From Amesomyces nigricolor (Eukaryota; Ascomycota; Sordariomycetes; Sordariales; Chaetomiaceae), in NCBI GenBank assembly GCA_004802645.1, contig SRKS01000002.1, positions 4,154,001-4,218,000 on the forward strand: a stretch of 64,000 nucleotides of DNA, given 5' to 3'. The number at the start of each line of letters is the position of its first letter. Within the stretch, counting starts at the first letter, position 1. A model generated the notes under the pieces. The model saw only the letters and a program-made list of their open reading frames with translations. It was not told the origin of the DNA and did not search any database. The translations under genes and the position numbers were made by a program. Shown here piece by piece: positions 11,270 through 23,089 of the stretch.

Positions 11270-13305
11270 ATGGCTCCCAGCTGGTCATCAAGAAGCTGGC
11301 TGCCCGCCATCATCGCAGCCCTCACCCTCCCATGGACCGTGACTCTGGCTGTCGCCGATAAGGCGGCCGGCGACTACTTTGTCCACTCGCTGCCCGGCGC
11401 CCCGGATGGTCCGCTGGTTAAGATGCATGCTGGGTGCGCCCCTTGACAAGCCGGAAGCAGACCTCCGAACCAAGCTGACACCGGCCAGACACATTGAAGT
11501 CACCCCCGAACATAACGGCAACATCTTCTTCTGGCACTTCCAGAACAAACACATTGCGAACAAACAGCGGACAGTCATTTGGCTGAATGGCGGACCCGGG
11601 TGCAGCTCTGAGGATGGCGCTCTGATGGAGATCGGCCCCTATCGATTGAAGGACGCCCAGACGCTCGAAGTCAACGATGGTGCCTGGAACGAGTTCGCCA
11701 ACGTCCTTTTCGTCGACAACCCCGTCGGCACAGGGTTTAGCTATGTCAATACCGACTCTTACGTTCGCGAACTCGACGACATGGCGGACCAGTTTGTTAC
11801 TTTCTTGGAGAAGTGGTTCGCGCTGTTCCCAGAGTACGAGCACGATGATGTTGGTACTCCCTGGAGACACCCTCTCGCTTTCAACTGTCTAACCAGCCTT
11901 CCAGATCTATATCTCCGGAGAGTCGTACGCTGGCCAGCACATCCCCTACATCGCGAAGCACGTACTGGCCCGGAATAAGGCTCCAGGCACCAAGTACCAG
12001 TGGAATCTGATGGGTCTTCTGATTGGCAACGGATGGATCTCCCCGCCTGAACAATACGACGCCTACCTCCACTTCGCCTACGAGAAGGGGTTGGTTCAAA
12101 AGGGCACCGAGACCGCCGGCAGGCTCGAGGCCCAGCAACGCATCTGTCAGAAGCAGCTCGCCGTCGGCCAGAGCGCTGTCGACAACTTGGAGTGCGAGCA
12201 GATCCTTCAGGACCTCCTCAAGTTTACCTCCACGCCCGGCAGCAACAACAACCGCAACTGCTTCAACATGTACGACGTCCGCCTCAAAGACACCTACCCA
12301 TCCTGCGGCATGAACTGGCCCTCCGACCTCGAATTCGTCACCCCCTACCTCCGACGTAAGGACGTCGTCGAAGCGCTCCACGTCAACCCCAACAAAGCCA
12401 CCGGCTGGGTCGAATGCAACGGCCAAGTGTCGCAAGCCTTTCGCCCGGTCAAATCCAAGCCCGCCATCGACCTCCTCCCGGACATCCTCGCCGAAGTCCC
12501 CGTCGTCCTCTTCTCCGGCGCCGAAGACCTCATCTGCAACCACCTTGGCACCGAAGCCCTTATCAGCAACATGGTTTGGAACGGCGGCCGCGGCTTCGAG
12601 CTTTCCCCGGGCACCTGGGCCCCGCGCCGCGACTGGACCTTCGAGGGCGAACCTGCCGGCTTCTGGCAGGACGCGCGCAACCTCACCTACGTCCTCTTCT
12701 ACAACTCGTCGCACATGGTCCCCTACGACTATCCGCGCCGCACGCGCGACATGCTCGACCGCTTCATGGGGGTCGATATCAGCTCCATTGGCGGGATCCC
12801 CACCGACAGCCGGCTGGATGGCGAGAAGGGCCCCGAGACGACGGTGGGCGGGGCCGCGGGGAATGGCACGGCTGATCAGGAGGCGGCTAGGGCTAAGATT
12901 AATGCGGCCAAGTGGGATGCGTACCGTAGGTCGGGCGAGATCGTGCTGGTTATTGTGGCGGTGGCGGCGGCGGCGTGGGGCTTTTTCATCTGGCGGGATC
13001 GGAGGGGGAGGAGGGGGTATCAGGGGTTGGCGGGGCAGGAGAGTGGGGTTGCGTTGGGGAGGAGGGGTGGGGGTGGTGGTGTGGGCGGGTTTAGGGGGAG
13101 TGGTGGAAGGGGGGGGGATGTGGAGGCGGGGGACTTTGATGAGACGCAGCTGGAGCAGTTGCATGTGAGGTCGCCGATGGAGGAGGGGCAGAGGGGGGAT
13201 GCGAGGTATAGTCTGGGTGGGGAAAGTGAGGAGAGTGAGGAGGAGGGGGATGTGGCGGATGTTAAGGGGAAAGGGAAGGAGAGGGAAGTCATGGGGGGGT
13301 CATGA
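11270..13305 (+). CDS. KEX1: Pheromone-processing carboxypeptidase Kex1 (serine carboxypeptidase, trans-Golgi)
   Basis: Three exons (11270-11433, 11489-11849, 11905-13305) encode 641 aa. Kex1 removes C-terminal Lys/Arg from precursors cut by Kex2, in the trans-Golgi. There is an N-terminal hydrophobic signal segment (residues about 10-28), then the S10 peptidase domain with the oxyanion/substrate motif WLNGGPGCSS, catalytic Ser in GESYAG (about 182), catalytic Asp in GAEDLICN (about 384) and catalytic His in SSHMVPYD (about 444). A single membrane helix (IVLVIVAVAAAAWGFFIW, about 521-540) is followed by a basic then Gly-rich and acidic cytosolic tail ending in ESEESEEEGD. This membrane-anchored layout distinguishes Kex1 from vacuolar CPY. 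Intron 1 splits HAG/HIEV and intron 2 precedes the catalytic serine. The tail-coding region is strongly G-rich. Confidence 0.95.
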
Positions 13306-13761
13306 TGGTTTAGTTGGCTTTGGTTAGGTTTGAGAGTTAGGCCCTGTACATACATACATTCATGGGTAGTAGACTGATGGGTTGAGTTGGGACGGCGCAA
13401 GCGGTAAAGGGTTTCTGTGTTTAATGAGCGGTATTGAGATAGTGGTTGGAAAACGGAAGAGTTGTCCAAGTCCTAAGTTTCTTGTAATTTGCTGTGTCAA
13501 AGACTCACAGTCTGGGGCGAACCAGGAACGTTGCGTTTGTTATTGTTAATTTGAATCCGACTCTGAAAAAAGACATTCAACCCCGTATATACGCTCTATC
13601 CAAATCTTTCATGAATTGCTGCCTTGTGTCTGTAGTCTTGTACATCTCTATTTTCCAATTCGGCTGCCGGTCAAACACCCGCTGGTCCTCTATCATCGAT
13701 TCCCAAAATACAATGCCTGAACTGTACAGCAAAACCCGCTTAGTAGGTATTTTGAAGACCT
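13306..13761. other. Convergent 3' region KEX1 / MFS transporter
   Basis: Shared 3' flank of two convergent genes. An AT-richer stretch lies near 13540-13740. No gene is seen. Confidence 0.6.
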
Positions 13762-15729
13762 TCAAACCTCCTCCCTCTCCCGCCCCTGAACCCCATCCAC
13801 AACATCATCCTCCTCCGTCTTCCCACCCGCCGGCGCCGTCCACCCCGTGCCCGCCTGCATCAGCAACACCAACACGCACATTGCCGCAGCCGACGTGTAC
13901 AAGACCTTCAACGCCCTCTCATACCCCGCAATCGCCACCGCCCTCTCGGCGGGACTTAACACGCCCTTCTCCCAAACCATGGCCGGGCTTCCAATCAACA
14001 CGCTAATCAACTTCTCTCTCGCCTTCCCCAACCCATTTTGGTCGTTCCCATCCAACCTCTCAAACCCCTCCCTCAACGCCCCCATCAGCGTCCTCGTAAA
14101 CACCCCCCCACCAATAGCTGTCCCAAAGCTCCCCGCAAACCCCCTAAACGTCGCCAACAACCCCGTCACGATAAAATGCACCTCCGGCCTCGCCAAATGC
14201 AATAGATGCGCTAGCGTATAATTCACCGCCGCCCCCGTACACAACCCATTCAAAAACACCACCGTGCCATACCACCCCGCCCCCGCCTCCGCGGTACTCA
14301 CTCCCGCCATCGCCCCCAACATCACCCCAAACAACCCCGTCGCCACAACCGCAGGCCCCCAAAACGACCCCGCGCGTCTGATATGCAAACCCCCCACCAG
14401 CAACCCACCAATCCCAAACCCCAAGTTCGTCGGGATCAACACAGCCCCCGCAAGCGCGGGGGACAGGCCGCGCACGGCGAGCACGAAAATGGGGGCGTAG
14501 AAGAGCACGGTCCAGCGGGCGGCCATGAAGCCGAGCTGGGCGAGGCAGGAGAGGAGGACGCCTCGGGAGGAGATCAGGGCGAGGGGGATGACGGGGTCGG
14601 AGGCGCGGGATTCGAGGAGGAGAAAGAGGGGGAGGGTGAGGAGGAGGGAGAGGAGGATGGGGAGCGGGCGGATAGTGGTGGCGGAGAGGCCGGTAAGGAA
14701 GAGGATGATTGTTGTTGTCTGTTTTGGGGGGTTAGAGGTGGGGTTAAAGGGGGGAAATAAGGGTGGGACGTACAAGGGCTGCAGCGCCGGCGTAGTCGAC
14801 GCTGGCTAGCTTTTGGAGAGTGTTCTTGTCTTTGTGGTCGGAGTGGGGATTGAAGCGCGGGATGCTGAGGCTGACGCCGAGGCCGGCGAGGGCGGCCAAA
14901 GGGGCTTGGGCGCCGAAAAGGAGGCGCTGTGAATGGTAAGTCAGGGGTACTAATGGAGGGGTGCTGATGGTTACGAACCCAACCCATAGCCGGTAACAGA
15001 GCTCCAAACACTACGGCGCCGGCCGAGACGCCGATCGTAAATCCCTGAGATATGTCAGGCTGTAAACGTTACCAGGGAGCAAAGGATTAGACATACGGCG
15101 TTGGTCAACCCAATCCACAGTCCCCGGCTCTTCTTAGAAGTCAACTGGATAACCAAGATCATGCACAGCGTCATGATTCCTCCGCTACCAATACCACACA
15201 AGACCCTGCCGAGAATAAAGACAGCAAAAGATGGTGCCAGTGCCGTGATAAGCGCACCCACGGCGAAGAAGGCAGACGACAGGAGGATCATGGTAGCGGG
15301 AGAGAATATCATGGCCAGTCTCCCGGCCAGCGGTGCCACCGAGGACATGCTAATCATGTATGAGCTCGTGAACCACATGGCCGACTCGTAGGCATCGAGG
15401 TCGGCGGCTATGGTTGATTGAGTGGTTGAGATGCCACTCATGTTGGAGGCTGTGGTGTGTTAGTATCCCAGGGACACTGTCTCGCAGAACCAAGCCTTGC
15501 CTTGCAAGAAGATCAACGCCCACATGCTAATGATGATACATGTGGTCCGCTTCCAGCCCAGTGGCTGTTCCGGGGTGCCGGGCTGGCGGTCGCTTGCGGG
15601 CGAGGCATCGCAGGCGGTCGAGCTGGATGTCTCGGACAGCAGAGGAGTGTCTTCGGCAGCGGCGGTTGAAGATTCTGAGCCATAACTGCCCGAATGCCCT
15701 GGCCGGCGTGGCTCGTAGGGGGTTGTCAT
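13762..15729 (-). CDS. Major facilitator superfamily transporter (DHA2/Vba-like)
   Basis: Five exons (15729-15501, 15449-15097, 15044-14979, 14926-14774, 14718-13762) give 585 aa. A roughly 60-residue hydrophilic N-terminus (with TPLLSETSSS, a possible dileucine-type sorting signal) precedes many hydrophobic helices. The N-terminal half carries the motifs of drug/basic-amino-acid MFS proteins: SGISTTQSTIAADL in TM1, WFTSSYMISMSSVAPLAGRL in TM2, FILGRVLCGIGSGGIM in TM4. The C-terminal half has helices such as ALAGAVLIPTNLGFGIGG. The substrate cannot be told; vacuolar amino-acid export or drug efflux are both possible. Intron 1 has a GC donor (CAAG|GCAAGG) with branch site CTAAC and acceptor CACAG; no GT donor there restores the frame. 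The start is the ATG at 15729, since the codon two upstream is GTG. Confidence 0.85.
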
Positions 15730-16386
15730 GATCACTGCTTATGGTGTGTGACTGTGTATGAGAGAGAGCGAGAGAGGGGAGTCTCGGACACTGCCACAAA
15801 GGCGGAAGGTGTCAATTGTGCGGGAACCGAGGTCAAGTAAGTAATAAAGCACTTATGATGTAAAAACAGCATACATGTCTCGGAATTTCACATCATCAAC
15901 CCGAGTTCTACAGTTGAAGGGGAGAAGTTAAGAGCGTCATTCCTTGATTCCCGAACTAATCAACCTGATTTGTAAGTCGATCAGGGATCGAAAACGGGAG
16001 GAAAGAAGGAAGTGGAGGAACATTGTGGCCGCACCTTCTGACACTCTCGGAGACATTGCACATTGGGCCCCGGACTCGCTGTGATTCACAAACTGGCCCA
16101 TAGAACAGAACTCGGTCAATTGGTTTAAGAACTGAAACTTTACAACGCAGGTTGTCAATCGAGCCGATGTTGTCATACCCAGGCAACCCTAACCCCCGTT
16201 CTTTCTCTCGGCGGCCGGCGCTGCCCCTGCCAAGACATGCTCAACCCCACCATTGCCGAGACCCGGAGCAGTGCTATGCCCCTCCATAGCCGACTGCCCC
16301 TCCATCATCCATGAGACCGACCATCTCACACGCCCAATAACTCACCAATCTCACTCACCACAAGCACCCCCAGAGCAACCGCCAAA
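15730..16386. other. Divergent promoter region MFS transporter / dihydroorotase
   Basis: About 0.66 kb between divergent starts. A short GA-rich run (GAGAGAGAGCGAGAGAGGG) lies near 15760-15778, just upstream of the MFS start. A C/A-rich leader precedes the dihydroorotase ATG. No further gene is seen. Confidence 0.6.
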
Positions 16387-17689
16387 ATGCCCCTTCCCTC
16401 AACCTACACCCTCCCCGCGGCCGCGGACATGCACGTGCACCTGCGCAACGCTCCGGGCCCCATCGCCTCGCTCGTCACGCCCACCATCCGCCGCGGCGGC
16501 ATCGACACCGTCTTTGTCATGCCCAACCTGGCCCCGCGGCCCGTCGTCTCGCTCGCCGAGGCCCAGGCTTACAAGGAGGCTCTGCAGAAGCTGGATCCGG
16601 AGGTTAACTATCTGATGAGTTTGTATTTGCATGAGAGCGTGACTCCTGAGGTTATTAGGGGCGCGAAGGAGGGGGGCATTTGGGGGGTTAAGGTATGTTT
16701 TTTGAGAGGAGTTCTCAAGATAAAAAGGGAGTGGTGGCTGATGTGATGTAGGCGTATCCCCGCGGTGCGACGACCAACTCGGAGTGGGGCGTGGTCTCGT
16801 TTGACCCCTTCCACGAGGTGCTGAAGGCGATGGAGGAGGAAGGCATCGTGCTGAACCTGCATGGCGAGATGCCCAGCAGTGCGGCGGACGGCGTGACGGT
16901 GATGAATGCCGAGATGCGGTTTCTGCCCGTTCTTAAGGAGCTGTCGGAGAAGTATCCGAAGCTCAAGATTGTGCTGGAGCACTGCACGAGTGCGGATGCG
17001 ATTGAGGCCGTGAGGGCGTTGGGAGATAATGTGGCTGGGACTATCGTGAGTGTTTTGGTGCTGTTGGTCGGGGGACTTGTTGATGCTAACTGACTTACAG
17101 ACTGCCCACCACCTCTCTCTCCTGGTTGACGACTGGTCCGCGAACGTGGTACGTCTCCCCTCCCCCCTCCACCTCACCCATTCGTACTAACACCCCCAGC
17201 ACCACTACTGCAAACCCTCCGCCAAGTCCCCCGAGGACCGCCGCGCCCTCATTAACGCCGTCGTCACCAGCAACGGCAAGTTCTTCCTCGGCACCGATAG
17301 CGCCCGTACGTATCCCCTCATACCCATTGCTTTTTCCCTCAAATCATTTACTGATACCGCCACCAGCCCACAACATAACCTCCAAAAAAGGGCCCGGCAA
17401 CACCGCCGCAGGCGTCTTCACTCAGCCCTACGCGCTGGGCTACGTTCTCTCCGCGCTCGAGGAAGGGATCGCGCGGGGCGACATCCAAGAGTCAGCGGTC
17501 ACCGAGGATGTGCTCAAGGGCTTCTTCTCCGAGTACGGCCGCCGCTTCTACGGCGTGCCCCTCGCGACGCGCCAGATTCGCCTCACGCGGGGGTCGGCGA
17601 AGGTAGAGGAGTCGTTGAAGGGGGAGGAGGGGGTTGTGATCGTGCCGTTTAGGGCAGGGGAGGAGATTTGGGGGGTTGAGTGGTTGTGA
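16387..17689 (+). CDS. URA4: Dihydroorotase, class II (pyrC/URA4 type)
   Basis: Five exons (16387-16692, 16752-17045, 17101-17148, 17200-17305, 17367-17689) encode 358 aa, the usual length for this family. It catalyses the reversible cyclisation of carbamoyl-aspartate to dihydroorotate, step three of UMP synthesis. The binuclear zinc site is complete: HxH in ADMHVHLR, the carboxylated Lys at residue 102 (last codon of exon 1, continuing AYPRGATTNS), His in LNLHGE, His in LEHCTS, and Asp in FLGTDSAPH. TAHHL and YCKPSAKSPEDR are class II signatures. Each intron has a GT donor and a CTAAC-, CTGAT- or GATGT-type 3' region, and the frame is kept throughout. The next pathway enzyme, a dihydroorotate dehydrogenase, lies about 7 kb to the left. 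Confidence 0.94.
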
Positions 17690-18073
17690 GGTTTTGGTCG
17701 GGGTGGTTGGGGGTGAGATTAGATAAAAGGAGGAAAGGGATATCAAAATGGGGGCTGTGGGAAAATATATGTATGGGCATGAAAAGCGATGATTGATGAG
17801 CAAGACGTAGATAAAATAAGAACGCAGATATGAGCGGAATTTTGACTCCCAAGACAGACATTCAGAAGAGGGACAACCCTATTGCAGTAGCTCTAAAGCG
17901 CGTAAACAAAGCAAGCTTGATTCAGATGCTAGCATGTCTCTCAACCTCTCGAATCATACAGTAGACGCGCCCCTGACCCCTCAAACGCCATCACCTATCT
18001 GTAAATAATACCCTATGCATAACCCTCAAACCCTACCCGCCTTCGCAGACCACAATCCCATCCCCTCCAGCCC
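17690..18073. other. Convergent 3' region dihydroorotase / GCP3
   Basis: Short shared 3' flank containing AT-rich sequence near 17720-17830. No gene is seen. Confidence 0.6.
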
Positions 18074-20912
18074 CTAAGCCCTAGACGTATTCGCCCCCGC
18101 CGCCCCCCCTCCCCCTCCCTGCCCCGACGCCTGTGATGCACCCGTCCCCTTCTTCCTCCTCACCGGCTGATACACATCATTAAAGTTCATCGACACCCCC
18201 AAAAACCTCATATCCACATCCGGCTGGTACGCCAAATCCCCCAGCAGCACCTGCAATCTCGCCTTAAACCCCGACCCCAGCTGCCTCAACCGCTCCTGCA
18301 ACGCAGGCAATTCCGAGCGCAGACTTCCCCCCGCCGCGGCGTCCGACGCAGACGAGGCGGTGGAGGTGTTGGTGGTAAAGGGGTCGTCGAGGTCGACGCT
18401 GGCGGAGAGTTTTGGGCGTTTGTTGCGGCGCATCATGCCGACCGCGTCGGCCTCCTGCCGGCGAGTGAAGTCTGACAGCGACCAGCTGTAGAGGCCGTCG
18501 ACACAGTCGCGGTAGGCGAGCATGGTGCGCAGGAGCTCGCTCAACTGGACCATGTACGAGTTGCGGTCGCCTTCGGGGTCGGCGGTGGTGGTGCCGGCGC
18601 CCTGCTGCTCGCGCAGCGCGTCGTGGTACTGGCGGCGGCGGGCGCCGAGCAGGCCCTTGTGCGTGATGGCGGTGAGGTAGCGCGTGTGCGCGGTGATGAG
18701 GTCGTCGAGGGTGCAGTCTTCTTTGCGGATGTTTTTTTGGAGTTCGGTCCAGGAGGATTCGATGACTTCGAAGAGGATGTAGTACTGGAGTTGGCCGACG
18801 AAGTGGACCATTTCGGCGAGGGTGCCGCGCGTGGATTTCCAGGTTTGGAGGACGGCGTCGTCGGTGGTGTGCAGGACGCCCCGCGCGCCTGTCATGCACT
18901 TGCGCCAGGTGGACGAGAGGGCGAACTCGACGCGTTTGACGCGCCAGAGGAAGTTGAAGACTTTGAGGTACTGGCGGTTGCCCCACTCGGTGACGACTAC
19001 GTCGACGGGCGCGTCGATCTTGTATTCGAGCGTGAAGCAGTCCCAACCGATGTCGCCGTGGCTGAGCTGCAGCATGCGCGCGTCCAGGCGCCGGAGGACT
19101 TCCTCGCTGTCGTACTGCGCGTTGGAGCCGCGGATGGCGTGCTCGAGCTGTGCGGTGAGCGTGTGCCGGTACTGGGCGAAGGCGGGCCGGTCGAGGTTGG
19201 CGGCGAGGGACTCCATGAGGAGGGCGATGAAGTCGCCCTGGCCAAGGAGGATGTAGTTTTTGAGGGCTTGGAGGTGGTCGAAGAGGTGGAAGCGGTTGCT
19301 CATGAGGTGCATCAACCGGCGCATGGTGGTCTTGTACGCCTCGTCGATCCATGTTTCGAGGGTTGCCGTGTCGCCGTAGCTGAGTTGCTTAGAAGACGTC
19401 TTGCTGTAGGCGTCTACCCACTGGCTGTCGCCGCAGCTGTGACGGATAAAGTTGAGCGACTTGCCGATGAGGAAGACCTTCTGGGCAAAGTCGGCCGTGA
19501 TGATGCTCGGCACCATGGCGTCGACGACTTCATACTTTGAGTTCCACACACTAGCCTGGCCCTTAGCCTTGGTCTCCTTGCGGTCTTCATCGTCGGGTCG
19601 TTGCTCTCTGACGAAGAACTCCAGGTGCGGATCGGACAACTCGCCGTCGTAGATCCAGCGCCGGAGTATGTCGTAGAATGGTCGTGTCACGTCTGCGAGC
19701 AGGCGCTCAGCAAAAGCGGCCACGACCGGGTCGCCGTGGGAGGTAGAAAAGCCGTGAATCATGCTGATAACCTGGCCGCCGTGCTTGGTGTTGCTCTCCT
19801 CGGCGAGGAGGGACATGAGCCGTAATCCCATGGTTGCCTCTCGCGTCCACACTACGCAGCGCTTCAAAGTCACGCCAGCTTTTCCAATCCCACCGCGTGG
19901 GGCATTCTCATCGAGAGACGACAGAGCCCGTCGTATTTGACCTTCAAGTGTGGCCACAAGGGTGAGATATGACCGAAGCTCATTGTTGATGGCAGCTCGT
20001 AAGCTCTGTCCGAGCAAACCCTTTGCTGGTGATTTGACGAATGTTGACAGTCCCCGGTACAGCAGTGAAGGTTCGGCCAAAGTATGTAAAAGAGAGATTA
20101 TGGGGGCAGGAAGAGTTGGTGGTAGTTTCAGTGTGGTATCATTCGCGAAGGGGAGAGTTGTGGAAGAGAGGCCCTGGAGTGTGTATGGTAGATCCCTCAA
20201 AAGGCCCATTTCTGACGGCTCAAACTCATTTGAATTGTCGGCGAGGAGGGTAGACTTGATTGAGACATCCCGTGCGGCTCTCTTCGATGTTCCATCGACA
20301 GGGTGCTGTTGTGGTGAGCTTTCCTCCACGTAAGGACGCTTCACCCTCTCAGTGGGCAGCTTCTTCAAGCCACCAGGGGCAAATGCCGCTTGCACAGTCT
20401 CCTCCTCCGGTGTAGCGGCAACTGTAGTCGATGCTCTGGAGCGCCCGCCCCGTTCGAGTGGCCGGGATGGCGCGCGTTGTGATGGTGGTTTTGGTGGACT
20501 TAGTGGGAGGGGTTCGTTCGGATCTGGGGAGTCGGAGAGCTGGTAGAGCAAGTACAAAATCGCCCACTTCTGGTTCAAAACTGGCAGGGAGAGGAGGCGC
20601 GTGTAGAGGTTGGAGAACCTCAGGGCCTGGCTGGGGTTGCTCTGGATGAGCTTCCGCTTGATGAGGTCGGAGGCATGGTTGACGTCGGAGGAGATGGCGG
20701 GCGAGCCGGGGCTGGGGGGTTAGCGGGCATTATTTTTATAGTCACAGATATCCAAGACTCTCTCACCGTTCGAGAATGTTCCGGACAGCCTCAAAGCAAG
20801 CATCGTGTCTCTCCTGCGCGCTGTGGTCGTCGTCACTGGGACTGGCGGGCACCAAGTGTGTGATTAGGCTGTCGATGGCATTCGAGACTCGGCTGCGCTG
20901 GTTGTTGGCCAT
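18074..20912 (-). CDS. SPC98: Gamma-tubulin complex component 3 (GCP3/Spc98/Alp6)
   Basis: Two exons (20912-20767 and 20711-18074) encode 927 aa. It belongs to the Spc97/Spc98 family that forms the lateral contacts of the gamma-tubulin small complex and nucleates microtubules at the spindle pole body. The start of the GRIP1 domain is marked by RDLPYTLQGLSS (about residue 217). The middle shows GAYGQ-region equivalents and the C-terminal GRIP2 domain, which binds gamma-tubulin, includes WDCFTLEYKIDAPVDVV, LKVFNFLWRVKRVEFALS and HFVGQLQYYILFEVIESSW. A poly-Gly/Ala C-terminal tail ends the protein. The 55-nt intron joins NILER to PGSPAISSDVNH. Assignment to GCP3 rather than GCP2 rests on the N-terminal and GRIP1 wording and is fairly firm. 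Confidence 0.9.
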
Positions 20913-21546
20913 GGCTGCATGGCGCCTAGCCGTGGTCTGGTCTTATGTTTGGGGCCTGTGTCGTGGTAATGCTCATGGCATCGTGGGGTTGTTTTGTTGG
21001 GATTGTTGCTCGATTCACGGATATCCATGGATTGTCCGTGAATACACGCGACGCGACGAACACCAAGCGCCAGAAAGAGCGAATGCCAAGACTGCCACAG
21101 GGCTTCAGCTGCTGTAGCACCTGACTGTGGAAAAAGGGTACTTGCCCTCTCAGCGAAATATTGCGGGGAGCTAAAGTACCCCGCTCAACGGCCCTGGCGT
21201 TCTCTTTCATCGACACAGCACACTCTCTCTTCCGCAGACAGCTCTCGTCGTCACTGGATGCTCCATAAAAACCAACGACAGCCAAACCCAACCCAGAGCC
21301 GACCACCTCAGACGAGCCCGCCGACCACAACACCATCCATTTGCCGGCGCCACCATGCCCGATCCATCAATTTGAATTCGGCATCCCGATCGCATGAGCC
21401 AGCCCTGCATTTTGATGCGCAAATGAACGGCGGTTCGCCCCACGATTGTGCAGCATCCCGCGCGCGACGGTCCTGACGCCTCCCTCTCGCGCTGCTTGTG
21501 CTCGTCCGCGGTCGGCCACGGCCATACATCGCGAGCAGCCTCCGCC
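20913..21546. other. Divergent promoter region GCP3 / ADA1
   Basis: About 0.63 kb between divergent starts. It has a C-rich, Thr/Pro-like leader at 21260-21350 before ADA1 and no visible extra gene. Confidence 0.6.
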
Positions 21547-23089
21547 ATGGTCGACATCAACCCCGCCGCCCTGAGCCGGCCATCCATCAGTATCACCACC
21601 CCGGTGCTGGCCAAGCAGTCTATCAACGTCTCGATTCCATCATTACACAAAACCCCCAAGACCAACCAGCTTATACCGCCCCGCATCGATCTCGAGCCCA
21701 TCTACACAGCGCTCAAGGCCAGCATCGGCGCGGAACGATGGTCCACATACAAAGAATCCATAACAAACTTTTTGATTGGTACTGCAACACCAGATACCAT
21801 ACGGCGATGCCAATTGGCAATTATGCTGACCCGTGCATGTAGGCCGCCTTAACCAGGTCGAGTTCAGCGAGCGCATCGACCCCATCCTCGCCTCCCCCGA
21901 TGGCTTACGAGAACACCTCCATAACCAGCTCCTTGCGGCTATCTACGGCAATGTCACACGGGAGATGCCCGACCAGGGCCTTGCGCCCTGGGTCAGCGCC
22001 AACGACAAGCCGTCAACGACGGCGGGGAGCAAGCCTGTGTCGGGCGATGCGGCGGAGCGACGGTTAAAGGGGGAGGTCATGCAGCTTCCGGCACGCGACA
22101 GGAGGCGAATCAAGGATCTTTCACATAACGATGTGAGTTGGGATGCGCATGGGGTTGCTTTGGTAGCCATGCTGACCGTTTCAGTTTGATCCATACGAGT
22201 CGCTGGCCAATGTGTTTGCGGACCATGCCCGGATACGCCCCCCTAAGACGGTTGAGGTACCGGCGAGCGCAGGAGGGGGACTGAGCCGGATGAGTATGTT
22301 CCCCCGTCAATGACCCAGGGGCAATCGCTCTACTAACGCGACTTCCCAGACTTCGATCTCGAGATCAGGAAACGCTTCGCCCAACCCCTGGCCATCGAGT
22401 CGGGCGAGTTCCCCGACGTCCCCAACATCGAAGCGCGGATGCTGCCCTTCTGCTACGAAGCCGGTCTCGCATCGGGCCACGCACCAGAAGCAGCGCAGTT
22501 CATGTCGGTCGCGACCGAGACATTTATTAAGGAGGTGCTCTCTTCCATCTTCAGTCGGACACGGTCCAACCCGCCCGGCGACTCGGGCAACGCCGGATTC
22601 GGGCCCAGCAACAACTGGATTCACACACACAAGTACCGCCGGCAGCTGGCGCGCGAGGAGGAGGCGGCGCAACGGGGCGAGGTCACGCGGGATAAGAGCG
22701 GGCTGTTGCCGGTCGAAGCCAAGGCCGCGAGTGAGCGCGGCCCGCTGGGCATGTCAGACCTACGACTGGCGATGGAGATGGGCGACTGCGGAATGGCAAA
22801 TTTCCCGATTATTGTCAAGTCGGTCATCTATGGGTATCGGGAAGGCGAACTAGAGAACTACGACGACTACACGTACGTGGACGGCCGCGACAGGATAACA
22901 GACGCGGATGAGGACGTTGAGATGGGCGGCGTCAACGGGACCGCCAAGGGGTCAGAACCGCCGCTCATCAACGGGGTCAGCCACGGAGATGCAATGGACA
23001 TCGACAGCGACATGTGGTGGGAAGGGGCAGATGCAGGAGACGGAGATTATCTCGACAGTGTGCTGGACTCGTGTCTAAGCATGGGCTAG
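21547..23089 (+). CDS. ADA1: SAGA complex subunit Ada1 (Hfi1/Tad1)
   Basis: Four exons (21547-21778, 21843-22132, 22185-22293, 22350-23089) encode 456 aa. Ada1 is a core structural subunit of the SAGA histone acetyltransferase coactivator and pairs by a histone-like fold. The Tad1-family N-terminus is recognisable: PRIDLEPIYTALKASIGAERW, then ESITNFLIGRLNQVEF across intron 1, then HNQLLAAIYGN. The distal part has the conserved GLASGHAPEAAQFM and FIKEVLSSIFSRTRS helices, and the protein ends in an acidic tail with DSDMWWEG and LDSVLDSCLSMG. The ATG at 21547 has a strong GCCATGG context. The reading frame after the TAG stop stays open for 79 more codons and contains a second copy of the tail motif (separate entries). 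Confidence 0.9.
23003..23066 (+). repeat. ADA1 tail duplication, copy 1
   Basis: Encodes DSDMWWEG through LDSVLD at the C-terminus of Ada1. It is matched by copy 2 at 23216-23279, 213 nt downstream, which is a multiple of three. The two copies have the same total length, with compensating small indels in the middle. Confidence 0.9.

Noticed and set aside
11881..13164. 427-codon open frame antisense to KEX1
   Set aside because: Shadow of the GC-rich KEX1 coding frame; Pro/His-rich start and Val/Glu/Gly-rich remainder with no motif.
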